Origin: Bolinopsis microptera
Lineage: Eukaryota; Ctenophora; Tentaculata; Lobata; Bolinopsidae
Direction of reading: 5' to 3'
Assembly: GCF_026151205.1 (NCBI RefSeq)
Contig: NC_087074.1
Span: forward strand, 20,802,765-20,862,764
Length of the DNA stretch: 60,000 nt
Shown here: piece by piece, positions 36,088 to 47,511 of the stretch
Layout of the letters: the number at the start of each line of letters is the position of its first letter
How positions within the stretch are numbered: position 1 is the stretch's first letter
The notes under the pieces: model-generated
Seen by the model: only the letters and a program-made list of their open reading frames with translations
Database searches by the model: none
What the model was told of the DNA's origin: nothing
Program-made: the position numbers and the translations under genes

Positions 36088-36412
36088 GTCTCTTAAATAA
36101 GGCTAATAAAGGGTAAAATGTAAAATAAGGCTAATAAAGGGTAAAATGTAAAATAAGACTAACGGAGGGTAAAATGTAAAATAAGGCTAATAAAGGGTAA
36201 ACTGTAAAATAAGGCTAATAAAGGGTAAAATGTAAAATAAGACTAACGGAGGGTAAAATGTAAAATAAGGCTAACGGAGGGTAAACTGTAAAATAAGGCT
36301 AATAAAGGGTAAAATGTAAATTAAGGCTAATAATTAATAAAGGGTAAAATGTAAAATAAGACTAACGGAGGGTAAAATGTAAAATAAGGCTAATAAAGGG
36401 TAAAATGTAACA
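36088..36412. repeat. 28-31-bp tandem array around AAGGCTAATAAAGGGTAAAATG
   Basis: About 11 copies of a unit with two forms (GGCTAATAAAGGG and GACTAACGGAGGG) start about 320 bp downstream of the FABP stop. The alternation suggests a higher-order pattern. AATAAA in several units could serve as a polyadenylation signal for the FABP gene. Confidence 0.9.
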
Positions 36413-36787
36413 TACAATGACAGAGTCATTTAGTTTAAATTATGGTGAATTTTACTGTTAAGTAATGTGTGTTTGTACTGAAATAGAGCAGTCAATTGTT
36501 GAGGTGTTCGGATATATGGATTAGGATGTACAGTGTAAATTATGGTATATGGTTTAGATAATAGAGTGGTTCGACTCTCCAATCTTTATATTTCCTTTTC
36601 CTTTTCCTTGTAAGGTTTAGATCCTCTCTTTTAACGGCAAGTATCTTTAAAATTTGGATCTCCCTGGCGTAGAGCCAATTCCCATCATTTTACCTAAAGC
36701 ATACTCACAATAACCGACTTATCCCAAGTGATAAATTATGTTCTGTTTATCACGTGTAGTATACACTCCTTATATGGGCATCAAGTG

Positions 36788-38800
36788 GGGGGGGGGTGTC
36801 ACGTCCGTCTATGTCCGCTTGTCTCATAGAATCCAAAAAGGACAGGACATAGGCGGACATAGGCGGACATAGACGGACATAGGCGGACATAGACGGACAT
36901 AGGCGGACATAGGCGGACATAGGCGGACATAGGCGGACATAGGCGGACATAGGCGGACATAGGCAGACATTAATGGACACCTAAATTGCTAAATAAAATG
37001 TTCAATTTTTGCTGTTATAGGGGATCATGTTTTTTGTCCGTTCGGTACCCTATATTTTCAAAACGGACAAAAAATAGAGCGGACAAAAACGGACAAAAAT
37101 GGACAAAAACGGACAAAAATGGAAATAACATTTAGCTTCCTCCTCCTACTCTTCCTCCTCCTCCCCCTGGGTCTTCCTGATCTTCCTCAGTCCTCTTCCT
37201 CCTCCCCTCCTCAGTCCTCCTCCTACTCCTCCTCCTCGTCCTCAGTCCTCCTCATCAGTCCTCAACAGTCCTCCTCCTCCCCAGTCCTCCTCCTCCTCCT
37301 GAGTCCTCCTCCTGGGTCCTCCTCCTGGGTCCTCCTCCTCCTCTTCATCCTCCTCCTCTTCCTCCTCAGTCCTCAGTCCTCCTCAGTCCTCCTCCTCATC
37401 CTTCTCCTCAGTCCTCCATCCTCCTCCTCAGTCCTCCCCCAGTCCCCCTCCTCCTCCTCCTATTAAGTCCTCCTCCTCCTCCTCCTCCTTCTCAGTCCTC
37501 CTCAGTCCTCCTCCTCCTCATCCTCCTCTTCCCTCTCAGTCATCCTCCTCAGCCATCCTCCTCAGTCCTCCTCAGTCCTCCTCCTCAGTCCAACTCCTCC
37601 TGGGTCCTCCTCCTCCTCTTCATCCTCCTCCTCTTCCTCCTCGGTCCTCAGTCCTCCTCCTCCTGGGTCCTCCTCCTCATCCTTCTCATCAGTCCTCCTC
37701 CTCCCCAGTCCTCTCCCAGTCCCCCTCCTTCTCCTCCTCCTATTCAGTCCTCCTCCTCCTCCTCCTCAGTTCTCCTCAGTCCTCCTTCTCATTTCTCCTA
37801 AGTTCTCCTCCTGAGTCCTCCTCCTGAGTCCTCCTCCTCCTCCCTCTCAGTCATCCTCCTCAGTCATCCTCCTCAGCCATCCTCCCCAGCCATCCTCCTC
37901 AGTACTCCTCAGTCCTCCTCCTCAGTCATCGTCAGTCCTCCTCCTCAGTCCTCCTCAGTCCTCCTCCTCCTCCTGGGTCCTCCTCCTCTTCCTCCTCCTG
38001 GGTCCTCCTGGGTCTTCCTGATCCTCCCCAGTCTTCTTCCTCCTCCCCTCCTCAGTCCTCCTCCTACTCTTCCTCTTCGTCCTCAGTCCTCCTCATCAGT
38101 CCTCAACAGTTCTCCTCCTCCCCAGTCCTCCTCTTCCTCCTGGGGCCTTTTCCTGGGTCCTCCTCCCCAGTCCTCCTCCTCCTGGGTCCTCCTCCTCCTG
38201 GGTCCTCCTTCTCCTCCTCAGTCCTTCTCCTCCTCCTCCTCAGTCCTCTTCCTCCTCTTCCTCCTCCCTCTCAGTCATCCTCCTCAGCCATCCTCCTCAG
38301 CCATCCTCCTCAGTCCTCCTCCTTCTCAGTCCTCCTCCTGAGTCCTCCTCCTCCTGAGTCATCCTCCTCAGTTCTCCTCCTCCTCCTCCTAGGTCCTCCT
38401 TCTGGGTCCTCCTCCTCCTCCTCCTCCTGGGTCTTCCTGATCCTTCTCCTCCCTCTCAGCCATCCTCCTCAGTCATCCTCCTCAGCCATCCTCCTCAGCC
38501 ATCCTTCTCAGCCATCCTCCTCAGTACTCTTGAGTACTCTTCAGTCCTCAAAATGTTTGTCCGCTAATGTCCACCAATGTCCGCTAATGTCCACCAATGT
38601 CCATCTAAGTCCGCCAATGTCCGTCCGGGTCCGCCAATGTCCGTCCGAGTCCGCCAATGTCCGTCCGAGTCCGCCAATGTCCGTCCGAGTCCGCCAATGT
38701 CCGTCCGTGTCCGCCAATGTCCCAAAAAACACGTCCGTTGTCTCATAGAATCCAAAAAGGACAGGACATAGGCGGACATAGACGGACATGACACCCCCCC
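36788..38800. mobile_element. Poly-G/poly-C-capped element, family 3, with 7-bp target duplication
   Basis: The left end is a 9-base G-run (36788-36796) then TGTCACGTCCGTCTATGTCC; the right end is GGACATAGACGGACATGACA then a 7-base C-run, with one mismatch in about 26 bases of inverse match. TCAAGTG flanks it at 36781-36787 and 38801-38807. A block GTCTCATAGAATCCAAAAAG GACAGGACATAGGCGG occurs in the same orientation near both ends (about 36821-36856 and 38740-38775). Arms are 10-bp repeats (GGACATAGGC) on the left and a 14-bp form (GTCCGCCAATGTCC) on the right. The interior is a 1.4-kb TCC-rich microsatellite. There is no transposase. Confidence 0.8.
37129..38530. repeat. 1.4-kb pyrimidine-rich microsatellite (TCC / CAGTCCTCC)
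   Basis: The plus strand is dominated by C and T: TCC triplets mixed with CAGTCCTCC, GGGTCCTCC and CAGCCATCC. There are long polypyrimidine tracts. It lies inside the family 3 capped element. The 115-codon Ser/Leu/Pro-rich ORF at its start is a by-product of the triplet repeat. Confidence 0.93.
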
Positions 38801-39002
38801 TCAAGTGTAGTATTGTATAAACGTAAATATTGAGAGGAGACGACAAATGTATAACTATAGACTCACGTGAAAAAATCAAATGCCGATTTTATTTATTTGT
38901 AGCTTTAATTTTTCAACTTGAAGCTGTGTTCAGTGTTTTGAGACGATGGTAAGGGTGTAAAAATAGGTCAAAACTTGTGAGATTTATAAATTTCCTTTAA
39001 TA

Positions 39003-39175
39003 AATTTCCCTTACATCGTACCTAATGATATCCCGACTGTAGCAGCACTGTTTTGAGCTTGCGCTTACATCGTACCTAATGATACCCCGACTGTAGCAGC
39101 ACTGTTTTGAGCTTGCGCTTACATCGTACCTAATGATACCCCGACTGTAGCAGCACTGTTTTGAGCTTGCGCTTA
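39003..39175. repeat. 54-bp tandem repeat, about three copies
   Basis: The unit starts TTACATCGTACCTAATGATA and includes GACTGTAGCAGCACTG and TTTTGAGCTTGCGC. Three copies differ at a single C/T site and run directly into a C-rich minisatellite. Confidence 0.92.
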
Positions 39176-39204
39176 CTCGACGGTTCCAAAAGGCCCTATG
39201 TATC

Positions 39205-39520
39205 CTGGCTCGTAGCCCCCCCCCCCCCTGGCTACGTGCCTCCTCTGGCTCGTAGCCCCCCCCCCCTGGCTACGTGCCTCCTCTGTATCCTGCCCCCCCC
39301 CCCTGGCTACGTGCCTCCTCTGTATCCTGCCCCCCCCCTGGCTACGTGCCTCCTCTGTATCCTGCCCCCCCCCCCCCCTGGCTACGTGCCTCCTCTGTAT
39401 CCTGCCCCCCCCCCCCCCCCCGGCTACGTGCCTCCTCTGGCTCGTAGCCCCCCCCCCTGGCTACGTGCCCCCTCTGTATCCTGCCCCCCCCCCCCCCCCG
39501 GCTACGTGCCTCCTCTGTAT
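39205..39520. repeat. C-rich minisatellite with variable poly-C core
   Basis: About nine units of roughly 35-40 bp combine CTGGCTACGTGCCTCCTCTG with either TATCCTG or GCTCGTAG and a run of 9 to 18 C. The long C-runs may be mis-sized in the assembly. Confidence 0.92.
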
Positions 39521-39625
39521 ATCCACATCCCAGTAGATATCATAAACAGCGGCTCACGACTGGCTCCATTTTCTGATGATTTAGAGGAGTATAAATGCAC
39601 AGTAGCATTGCATACTACTACATAA

Positions 39626-42590
39626 TGAATGAAATAACGTTACTGTTATCGTGCTCATTAATTAGCTTGCCGGTATACCGTCTCCAAATTGGAGACGAGT
39701 AACAAAGAAATACTCTTTACATATACAGACCACCACCCATGCAGCACGCTCATCAACTCCAGATACTCTGATTTTATAACGCAGTAGCAACGCAGCATTT
39801 TTCATTATTTTTTCTTCGGGGTATTTTAAAAAGTAACCACTTGTTAGATTGAACGCTAAGTTTATTTATTACTAAATCCGGGAGCAGCTTCAACCCAAGC
39901 TGGGTCCCCCTACAATACTATAGCATGACAATCCTCTAACAGTCTGCCTTAAGGGATTCGCGGTGACTTTGCCAAATGGATCGATTTTGTGCTAATTGAA
40001 CGGATAGTACTGCTAACGTTAAGGAGCCAGGATACAAGGATGTCTGCCAAAATAACCAACACGACAGAGGGAGAACAGTAGGGGTCCTACTGTCCTACTA
40101 GACACGTGAGGAATAATTATCCTGCAATATAATCTGTAAATCTGTCGATATTATGGCCGCCATGTTGGACATATACCATGGATATTACAATTCACACCTC
40201 TAATGATGGCTTTCAGTTCAAGGCGGGCTTCCGTCGATAAAAAGGTAGAATTAGACCAAAATCTCAAGTTTTATTGAATATAACCCTGAACAGTGAACCC
40301 TGTATACTGTTTGTTTTTTTTTCTTAGGGTACCAAGGCAGTTCACATGTAGACTGTAGGTGACGTCCATTATTTACGCGATCTCTATTGGTCACTTGCCC
40401 TTTATTAGTCACGTGACCTATCTTCAATATGAGATATTATATCATTGGGTGCATCAACAGTCTATACTCTATACTGGTAGTCTGTTAGAACGTATAGCTC
40501 TAAGGGAACTTTCCATAACTTAGTGACGTTTTTATTCAGGCTTTCAAGTAATTGTTTATAAATTCTTGGTAAGTTTATGTACAATTACTTATCAGAGAAT
40601 AGGTAAGCGTGATAAGATGACATAATATAGACTTATATAGAGGTACATGTTATAATAGAGTTTGAAGCAGTGTTGCGTTTAGGGGCTTTGTAATACTATG
40701 ACTGCATTGCTTTGAATTTGAATTTCTGATGTTATTGATTTTCAGTGCTATGAAACCTGGCAGTAACGTCTGTAGTCCCCCCGCATAGTATGTTTGTGTT
40801 TCACTGATTTGTAAACTGAAGACGTAAATAGACTTATATAGAGGTACACCATCCCATACTGTAATTTATCTATAATAATAGTTTAACCGTTAAAACGCGC
40901 GCATAAGGAGATACTTATGTTATATTGGGATCACATTATAAAGTCAATAAAAGATGGTTTTCACACGTGCAAAAATTTGGTAAGAGTAGTGGGATACATA
41001 GTAACGACACAGTAATACAGTATCGCGCGTAATACATGGTATGATCAACTATCAAGTTTTTTTCGGAGCAAAATTGACGAGCAGACCAACTAGGGATGAT
41101 ATTAGTGAGACTAGTACGGAACCCGTATAACCGTGGTGTCAGTAAAATGGTACGGATAAACACATCCATATATAATATATATCGTCTCGCTTTATATATA
41201 TAGTGAGATTCTTCAAGGAAAACGACTGGATGCTTGGTGTAACTAACGCCATACCAATGAATTATAATTAATCAATAATTATCGTAAATCTACAGCATAT
41301 ATTCCTCAGCCACCTGTTATTCTCTCTGTTATAACTATTATGTTATCTTACAGCTCTTTGCTCTACTCTTTCTTTTTTCTTGTACCTGTAAACACTAAAT
41401 ATTCATAATATGGCGTTACAAACGAATTTACTTATAATACATCACGCTGCACTTAGACTCGTTAGCTCCCTGGTAGAATTAATTATAGGGTCCCTACTCC
41501 TCATTAGTCACTAAGTTAGTGGTTAATATGTAAATGAGATAAGATAGCACCGGACAGGGTTGTAAATTACAGCAGTGTTTGAAATTAATAATCATCACTT
41601 TTATACTTAACTCTCGTATCTTTGCAGTAGATTTGGTCATATAATATAATCAGTGAAAAATCCGTGGTCGAGTGCGTTCGTTCGCGTGTAACTGTAATGT
41701 ACGAATGACTTAATTTCAAGAAACGGTTATGATACTGGGGTTTTTTCGGTATAATGCTGACGAAATTCTGAGGAAGAAAAATAACTAAAGTTTTTGAAAA
41801 TCAGCCATCGGAAAGTGGTTTAATTGGTGGGTTTACATATCCTCAATAATATGCAGGGTAATTCATCACAGCAGCAGCTCTATCTGGAATATATGCGAGC
41901 TTTAATTTGATCACTTAGCTCACCACCATCACTGGCATTCTGACAACATGTCCGCGTCTCTGGCATTCTGACAACATGTCCGTACCACCTTAGTCATAGT
42001 GGTCCCACTCATATTGAATAATTTTTGGGATGCTGTGAGGATAATGGAACTACTAGTAAAAGTATTGCATAGTAATAGTGGTTTCACTAATATTCAAGCT
42101 GTGAGGGATGCTGTGAGGATAATGGAGCTACTAGTAATAGTATTAGTAATAGTAGTGCATGTATTAAAACACCATGACTTGGTTAAGAAATATTGAAATA
42201 TTGAATTTTAACCGTATTCTGTTTTGTCAAATTATTTGTTGTTCGATATAATTAGGTTTCGTTTTTATAATGGATATTTGGGAAGCCACCGAGAAAAGAG
42301 AAATGTAGAGAAGATTTAATAGATATGGATAAATATTTGATAACTATAATATCTTCACGAACGATTATGCTACTCTAGGCATTAGTTACCCTCAAAGAAA
42401 ATATTCGTGATCAGCATGAGGCTTATTAGTTATTAGCAAAGTTGTGAAATTTGTGCTCATTGTGCAATTTATGCTCATTGTGCAATTTGCACATATAATA
42501 ATATGGTAATGCAGATCGTCTTTGCTTTTATTTTACAAATAACCATTACACAAGTGGGATATGGTCCAGAAAAGAAATGTAATGGTATCT
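39626..42590. other. About 3 kb without recognised gene
   Basis: I see no convincing coding sequence. A possible short first exon (MAFSSRRASVDKK followed by GTAGAA at 40206-40244) is too short to support. A segment around GGGATGCTGTGAGGATAATG occurs twice at about 42028 and 42109. The rest is AT-rich unique sequence. Confidence 0.4.
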
Positions 42591-43075
42591 TTACCAGAGC
42601 TTGTCATCCGGGTTAAGTGCTTGTGCAGTAAGCACATGCTTGCTGACTGTAGACTTGAATGAATTTAGGAATTTGTCTTGTAGGCAAGTCGTGACGTATT
42701 TTATGTCCTTGTTAATAATGTTGACTGTTTTGTTATATAACTTAGGCCCAATGTAAGAAATGCTCTTGTCTGAATAACATAAACGGTTAAATGGTACTGC
42801 AAAGAACTCAGGTTCTCTTCTAGGTGCGTTTAAGTTTGAAGTGGGATATGGTCCAGAAAAGAAATGTAGTGGTATCATTACCAGAGCTCGACCGGGACCC
42901 CTGATCATTAGACGAACCGGTTCATCAATTAATCGCCTGCTTTGGTTTGCCAACTTGACTGTTGTGGTAATGTGATGGATGTTCAAGCTATTGATAGCAG
43001 AGAGGTTATTTTGCCGGTTTTGCCAAGCTTTGCCAGTTCATCGGCCTGTTCGTTGGTCCTCTAACAAATGTGGTA
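42591..43075 (-). pseudogene. Decayed LINE 3' end: RNase-H-like remnant and conserved C-terminal tail
   Basis: Reading the minus strand from 43075, WIPH and, after a one-base frame change, NEQADELAKLG recall the RNase H motif W-x-P-x-H-x(4)-GNExADxLA. Next comes a 131-codon ORF (42986-42591) with REPEFFAVPFNRLCYSDKSI, SYIGPKLYNK and LNSFKSTVSKHVL, a pattern seen in C-terminal tails of LINE polyproteins. A segment around GTGGGATATGGTCCAGAAAAG occurs at 42555 and 42840, so the copy also has an internal duplication. No reverse transcriptase motif survives. Confidence 0.5.
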
Positions 43076-43706
43076 TCCATTAAATATCCGATATGTTATA
43101 GGAGCATAGTGGGCTAGTTTGTTAGGGGAGTCGTTCAAGTCCCCGGACGTTCTACTTAGTGTAATATGGTAAGCTGGTTGCAGCAGGGTTTAGGCTTTTT
43201 AGATCTTTTAGAATATTCTAGTATTAGTGTTAAATAACCGTTAGGATTAGTATAAGATTAGATTAGATTAGTGGAATAGATTATGGATGGTTTTGCGGAG
43301 GATGGCACGTGTTAGTCAGGTTAGCTAGTTAAGTTAGGTTATTGGACAGACTGGGCCGCGCAGTGTCACGTGGTTCGCCATGTGATGTCACGTGACCCAG
43401 TGCTGGTAGGTTTTGCTTGCCCCGTTAGCGGCAGTTCTTCGAGTGGCTTGTTGGGTAAGGTTTATAAAATTACCGTTGCCGAAGAACACTGTAACGTGGC
43501 CGATGTGTCACTAGTATTAGTTTATTGATCAAATAATAATATATTGCCCTTCGAGACTTATTGTTCGAATACCCTGTTTCCTTTGTTCTTACCTAACTTC
43601 GGACTCGATCAAGTCATTCGATCATTTAAAGTTATACGGCACTCAGTAGCCAGTAAGAGCTAAAGTGAAATTGCAGAGCTTGAGAGCTAGAGATTTGCAG
43701 GTATTC

Positions 43707-43872
43707 GTGTACGAGACTTCGATATCGTACCCGTATATTTCTTTAAGTACCGTGTACGATACTTCAATATCGTACCCGTATATATTTTAAGTACCGTGTA
43801 CGACACTTCTCTATTGTGCCCTCGTACACTTTAATTACCCGAGTACGCCACTTCGTTACCGTACCTTTGTGA
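43707..43872. repeat. 45-bp tandem repeat, four diverged copies
   Basis: The units start GTGTACGA and contain ACTTCGATATCGTACCCGTA and TTTAAGTACC. They diverge progressively toward the right end. A GC-richer stretch before them (43300-43560) has a TATA-like TTTATAAAAT. Confidence 0.85.
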
Positions 43873-44857
43873 GCAGGCAGTGTTGACCATTGGTACGCCC
43901 CGGGAGGACTGTTCTGGTTGCCAACCTTATTTTACACTATACTTCTCGGCGAGCTTATGTTGTTTAATTCTTATTGATTAGGAAACGACTAGGAAACGAT
44001 CGGATATCAATCTATTTTCCGGTTTGCCGGATTTTGCCGTGCCGGAAGCGGGTAATAAAAAGAGGAAATTTGAGGCTGCCGGAAGTTGCCGGAAAAAAGT
44101 GAAATGAATACTTCATTATGGGGTTTTATCGATTATAATATTAAAAGCCATGTGGACGCAATAAGAAGAAACAATACAAAAAGAAACTTACAGTCCGATT
44201 ATAAACTGTGTTCATGCCCTATCTCAAATTTCAACAAATTTCCGCACTGCGAGCAGCAGTCACTGGTTGATATGTTGTGCAAACAGTGCAACGGTCACTG
44301 ATTGATCTGTTGTATGACTATGAGCAGAGCTGAGCTAGAAACGAGTTGGAATAAAATCAAAAGGTACATTTCAAGAATTCACTACGTTTTGCGTAGCACA
44401 AATGTAGAAATTGTTTTAGAAGCAAAGCCCAAAATCCAGCTTTCCCACACAAGTTCGTGGCGTCGATATAACCGAGGATAATGTCCATAATTTGTTAATA
44501 GCATAATTTCCTTTGTTTTCAATCTTTAGTATAAGGGGAGTTAGTAATGGGTTTGCTTGCCACATTAAAGAAGGAACCCTCTGCTTGCAATGCTCATGAA
44601 TAAAGCATCATTGTTCTTGGTAATTGGTTTGACTCTTTGTGTTACACAAAATCTCACATGAACGGGTCTATAACATTCGCAGACAGATAACAAGTTACCG
44701 TAAATTCACTGGTCACTGAGAGCACTGACTGGATGCCCATTAGAAAGAATTTAGACAAAAATATGCATTTCAGGAACATTTAAAAAAGAAATTTTCGGTT
44801 GAATAGCCGGCCAAATTCTTAGAAACCGGACCGGAACCGGATACAAAATCCCGGTGA

Positions 44858-45785
44858 CCGACAACTAGGAACCTCTCATTTCGGCCTCCCACAGGTATCA
44901 CATCACATGGCCCAATCAGTGACGTATCATTTGTGATGTGATCCATATTATAACCATCCTAACAGCCGGACAACCAAGAACCTGGGTAGGGTTCACATGA
45001 CAGTTTAGTAAGTAGCTGTGTATTATGAAGTATATTAAGAAGTGTTTGAGCTCTCGGTATGTGTTCACATTACGGACGTGAGCCGGGTCCGAAAGGGGCT
45101 GGTTCTCGTATCCAAGGATGTGAGCCGAGCATGCGGAAAGCTGCTGAACAGCCCTTGTCGGTGACCCAGAACCTCCTCTCTGAAGTCCTAGCAGATTCAA
45201 CCTCAGAAGCTAATCAGACGCCACCAAACATGGAATCCCTCGCTCGGGTGGTACAACGCAGTAGAGCCAAGGCGTCCGGATCTGCACAGCACTCTGAAGC
45301 GAAGACCTCAGAAGAATTCATTCTCCCCTCTACCTGCACCTCCACGAGACGGGACGAGCACATTGTTCTCTTCGACGGAAAGACAGATCGGAACGTACGA
45401 GTCGTTGCCTTCTCTACAGCCCGGAACCTTGCTACGCTGGCAGAGTACAACAACTGGATTGCAGACGGCACGTTTTACGTCGCCCCGAATATATTCACCC
45501 AGAGCTATACGATTCATGCTGTTATTGACCAGAAATGTTTGCCGATGATTTATATTTTGACTGGAGATAAGAAAGGGGACACTTATCAGTATATTTTTAA
45601 TGTGGTGAAGTTCTATTTTGACCAGCATTGTCCAGTGAGGAAAGGGTTCCTCCCAGGTTTCCTTTGACGTTCTGGAATCACTATTCCCCGGACAGAAATC
45701 ACTATTCCCCGGACAGAAATATATACAGCACAGCTGTGAAATCGGTGGACTGCTTAAAGTATCACCAGAGGTTCCTAGTTGTCGG
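44858..45785 (+). mobile_element. MULE-type DNA transposon, truncated, with inverted repeats
   Basis: CCGACAACTAGGAACCTCT at 44858-44876 is matched exactly by its reverse complement at 45767-45785. GGTTCCTAGTTGTC recurs at 45801 and 45873 and, changed, near 45928. Around both sides lie CCGG-rich stretches (44805-44857 and 45885-45935) that partly mirror each other, so the true ends may lie further out, perhaps near 43980 and 45938. No target duplication was identified. The element encloses a transposase fragment. Confidence 0.6.
45059..45667 (+). pseudogene. MULE transposase N-terminal part (truncated)
   Basis: The 202-codon ORF has a disordered first 100 residues. Then come RDEHIVLFDGKTDRNVRVVA, NNWIADGTFYVAP, FTQSYTIHAVIDQKCLPMIY and LTGDKKGDTYQYIF. 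DGTF carries the first catalytic Asp of the MULE (Mutator-like) DDE domain, and FTQxYTIHAxIDxxxxP is the usual following strand pattern in animal MULEs. The frame stops shortly after (PGFL) and the second Asp and final Glu are absent, so the protein cannot be an active transposase. Confidence 0.75.
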
Positions 45786-45939
45786 GGATATGTCATGATT
45801 GGTTCCTAGTTGTCGGAGCTGATTGGATTTCCCAAGCTTGCATGTTAATTAGTTAACTAGGTAAAATTGAAAGGTTCCTAGTTGTCCGTCAGCCCAAAAT
45901 CCGGATATAAAAGCCGGATATCCGGCCGGTTCCTAATTG

Positions 45940-46497
45940 GGTCCAACTCATGTCTATTCGGATAATAATGAATCGTTAAATAATTAATTTCTCTCCAATT
46001 TCGCCCCCAAAAAGTTAAAGTGTCCAAATTTCTATAGTATTACATAAATATTACTTGCTTGATACACCTATGGTACTACAGACAAGGTCTTAACTTTGAT
46101 CTTCGCATAATATATCAGTTATAACTGATAACCGATCTTAACATGTATGACCATCTTTGGTAATTTTATATTGTTATTTGAATGTAAGATTGACCTTGGC
46201 TGACATATAATTGCATTTGTCGCAAGTATTTAGGCGCGACGAATCTCAACAGTCCACTACCGCCTGACTAGCCCCTCGTAAGGGGAGTGTCTTTAAGTCT
46301 AATGGACTCATTTATGATATATTAATACATCATAATCAGTTTTTAAAATATGTGTTTAGTTCTTTAAAAATATAATGATAACAGATTTATCATTCCAGTC
46401 TAATATTTGGCCACTTAATTCGGTCATTACTGTGTATGAGAAACAACTTTAAAATAAACTTATATTCGATCGTCAATTTACTATTAAGTTTCAACAG
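45940..46497. other. AT-rich stretch upstream of the GPCR
   Basis: No coding sequence seen. It ends with a good acceptor (TTTCAACAG at 46489-46497) seven bases before the GPCR start, so part of it may be an intron in the 5' UTR. Confidence 0.4.
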
Positions 46498-46504
46498 GCC
46501 CGTC

Positions 46505-47511
46505 ATGTCACAGACTTATGTCAACTGGATCCAGATCGTGTCCGGACAAATGTCCCTTATTTTGGGAGTGTCTGGGAACCTGTTCGTCCTGTACGCCTCA
46601 ACCGTCCACAACGTCATCAAGCTCGACAGAATGTCCGTCTGGATCATCAAGAACCTGTCAGTGGCAGACATTGGGAACTGTGTCTTGGTTCTAACCCCTA
46701 ATCTCATTACCATGTACAACGAGAGAGGTGGATTTTTGGGAGGGGTTTCTGTTACGTTAACGCAAGTTACAGGTTCTCTTTCTTCGTCGCCAACGTGGTT
46801 CTAGTCAACCTGCTCTCCTTCAACAAGCTACTGAGATGTGTGTTCCCACTCCGCAACTTACACCCTTCAAGACGCCAGCGAGGTCTGGTGACACTGTTCG
46901 TGCTGGTTATGTTCTCTGCTCCCATCCTCTGGATTTGCTACGGGTTCGTGGAGAAGTTCCATTGGATCAGCATCACTGAGTATCCGGATAAAATAGAGAC
47001 TTCTTACAACTGCATCTCATTTGTTGATGCTGACGCTGCTGGTCATTTTAGATATCTACTTAATATGGTGATGGTAACTATCTGCAATCTAATACCCTGT
47101 GTCTCTCTGTTGATTGTGAACTTGGTCCTCATCATGTATGCTATGAAGAAGAGTCACAGGAATGTGAACAAAAAGAACTTGCTGGTGGTTATCTTAGTGA
47201 CATTTAGTTTGTTAGCATCGTTTGTTCCCATGTATGCTGCAATTATATTTCGCTCAGTGACTGGACCTGAGTTTGAGGAACTAACTTGGTCTCTTGCGTA
47301 CTGGTCTTCCTGGAGCAACCCTATCATTTACCTCTTGGTTAATCCCAGTTTCAGGATGTTTACTGTACGAAGAATCAGATTCTGGTTACATCGGTCAAGA
47401 GTCGAACAAGATCAAAGCTTGTATTATGATGTCCGCAAAAATGCAGTTTCAATTAATGTTATTTCCATTAAGGAGATAGGACAGATTGATTATAGTGTTA
47501 AAAGCGGATAA
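46505..47511 (+). CDS. Rhodopsin-family (class A) G-protein-coupled receptor with one apparent frameshift
   Basis: MSQTYVNWIQ starts at 46505; an upstream in-frame ATG (46436) lies before a likely acceptor. TM1 has GVSGNLFVLY, TM2 NLSVADIGNCVLVL, TM3 a Cys in FCYVNASYRFSFF then LVNLLSFNKLLRCVFPL, TM4 LFVLVMFSAPILWICY, ECL2 Cys in SYNCISF, TM6 ILVTFSLLASFVPMYA and TM7 WSSWSNPIIYLLVNPSFRMF. NPxxY, the TM2 Asp and the ECL cysteines are present; DRY is replaced by NKLLRC. The frame changes between GGFLGG and FCYVNAS at about 46738-46750, where one more G in the GGGG run would restore it. It is about 335 residues. The ligand is unknown. The frameshift is either a homopolymer base-call error or a real lesion. 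Confidence 0.8.

Noticed and set aside
39161-39625. 154-codon Pro-rich ORF
   Set aside because: It is carried by the C-rich minisatellite, and variation of the C-runs would break the frame.
43080-43700. Possible solo LTR (TATA-like TTTATAAAAT and polyadenylation-like AATAATAATATATT)
   Set aside because: No TG...CA boundaries, target duplication or second copy could be found, so there is too little evidence to call it.
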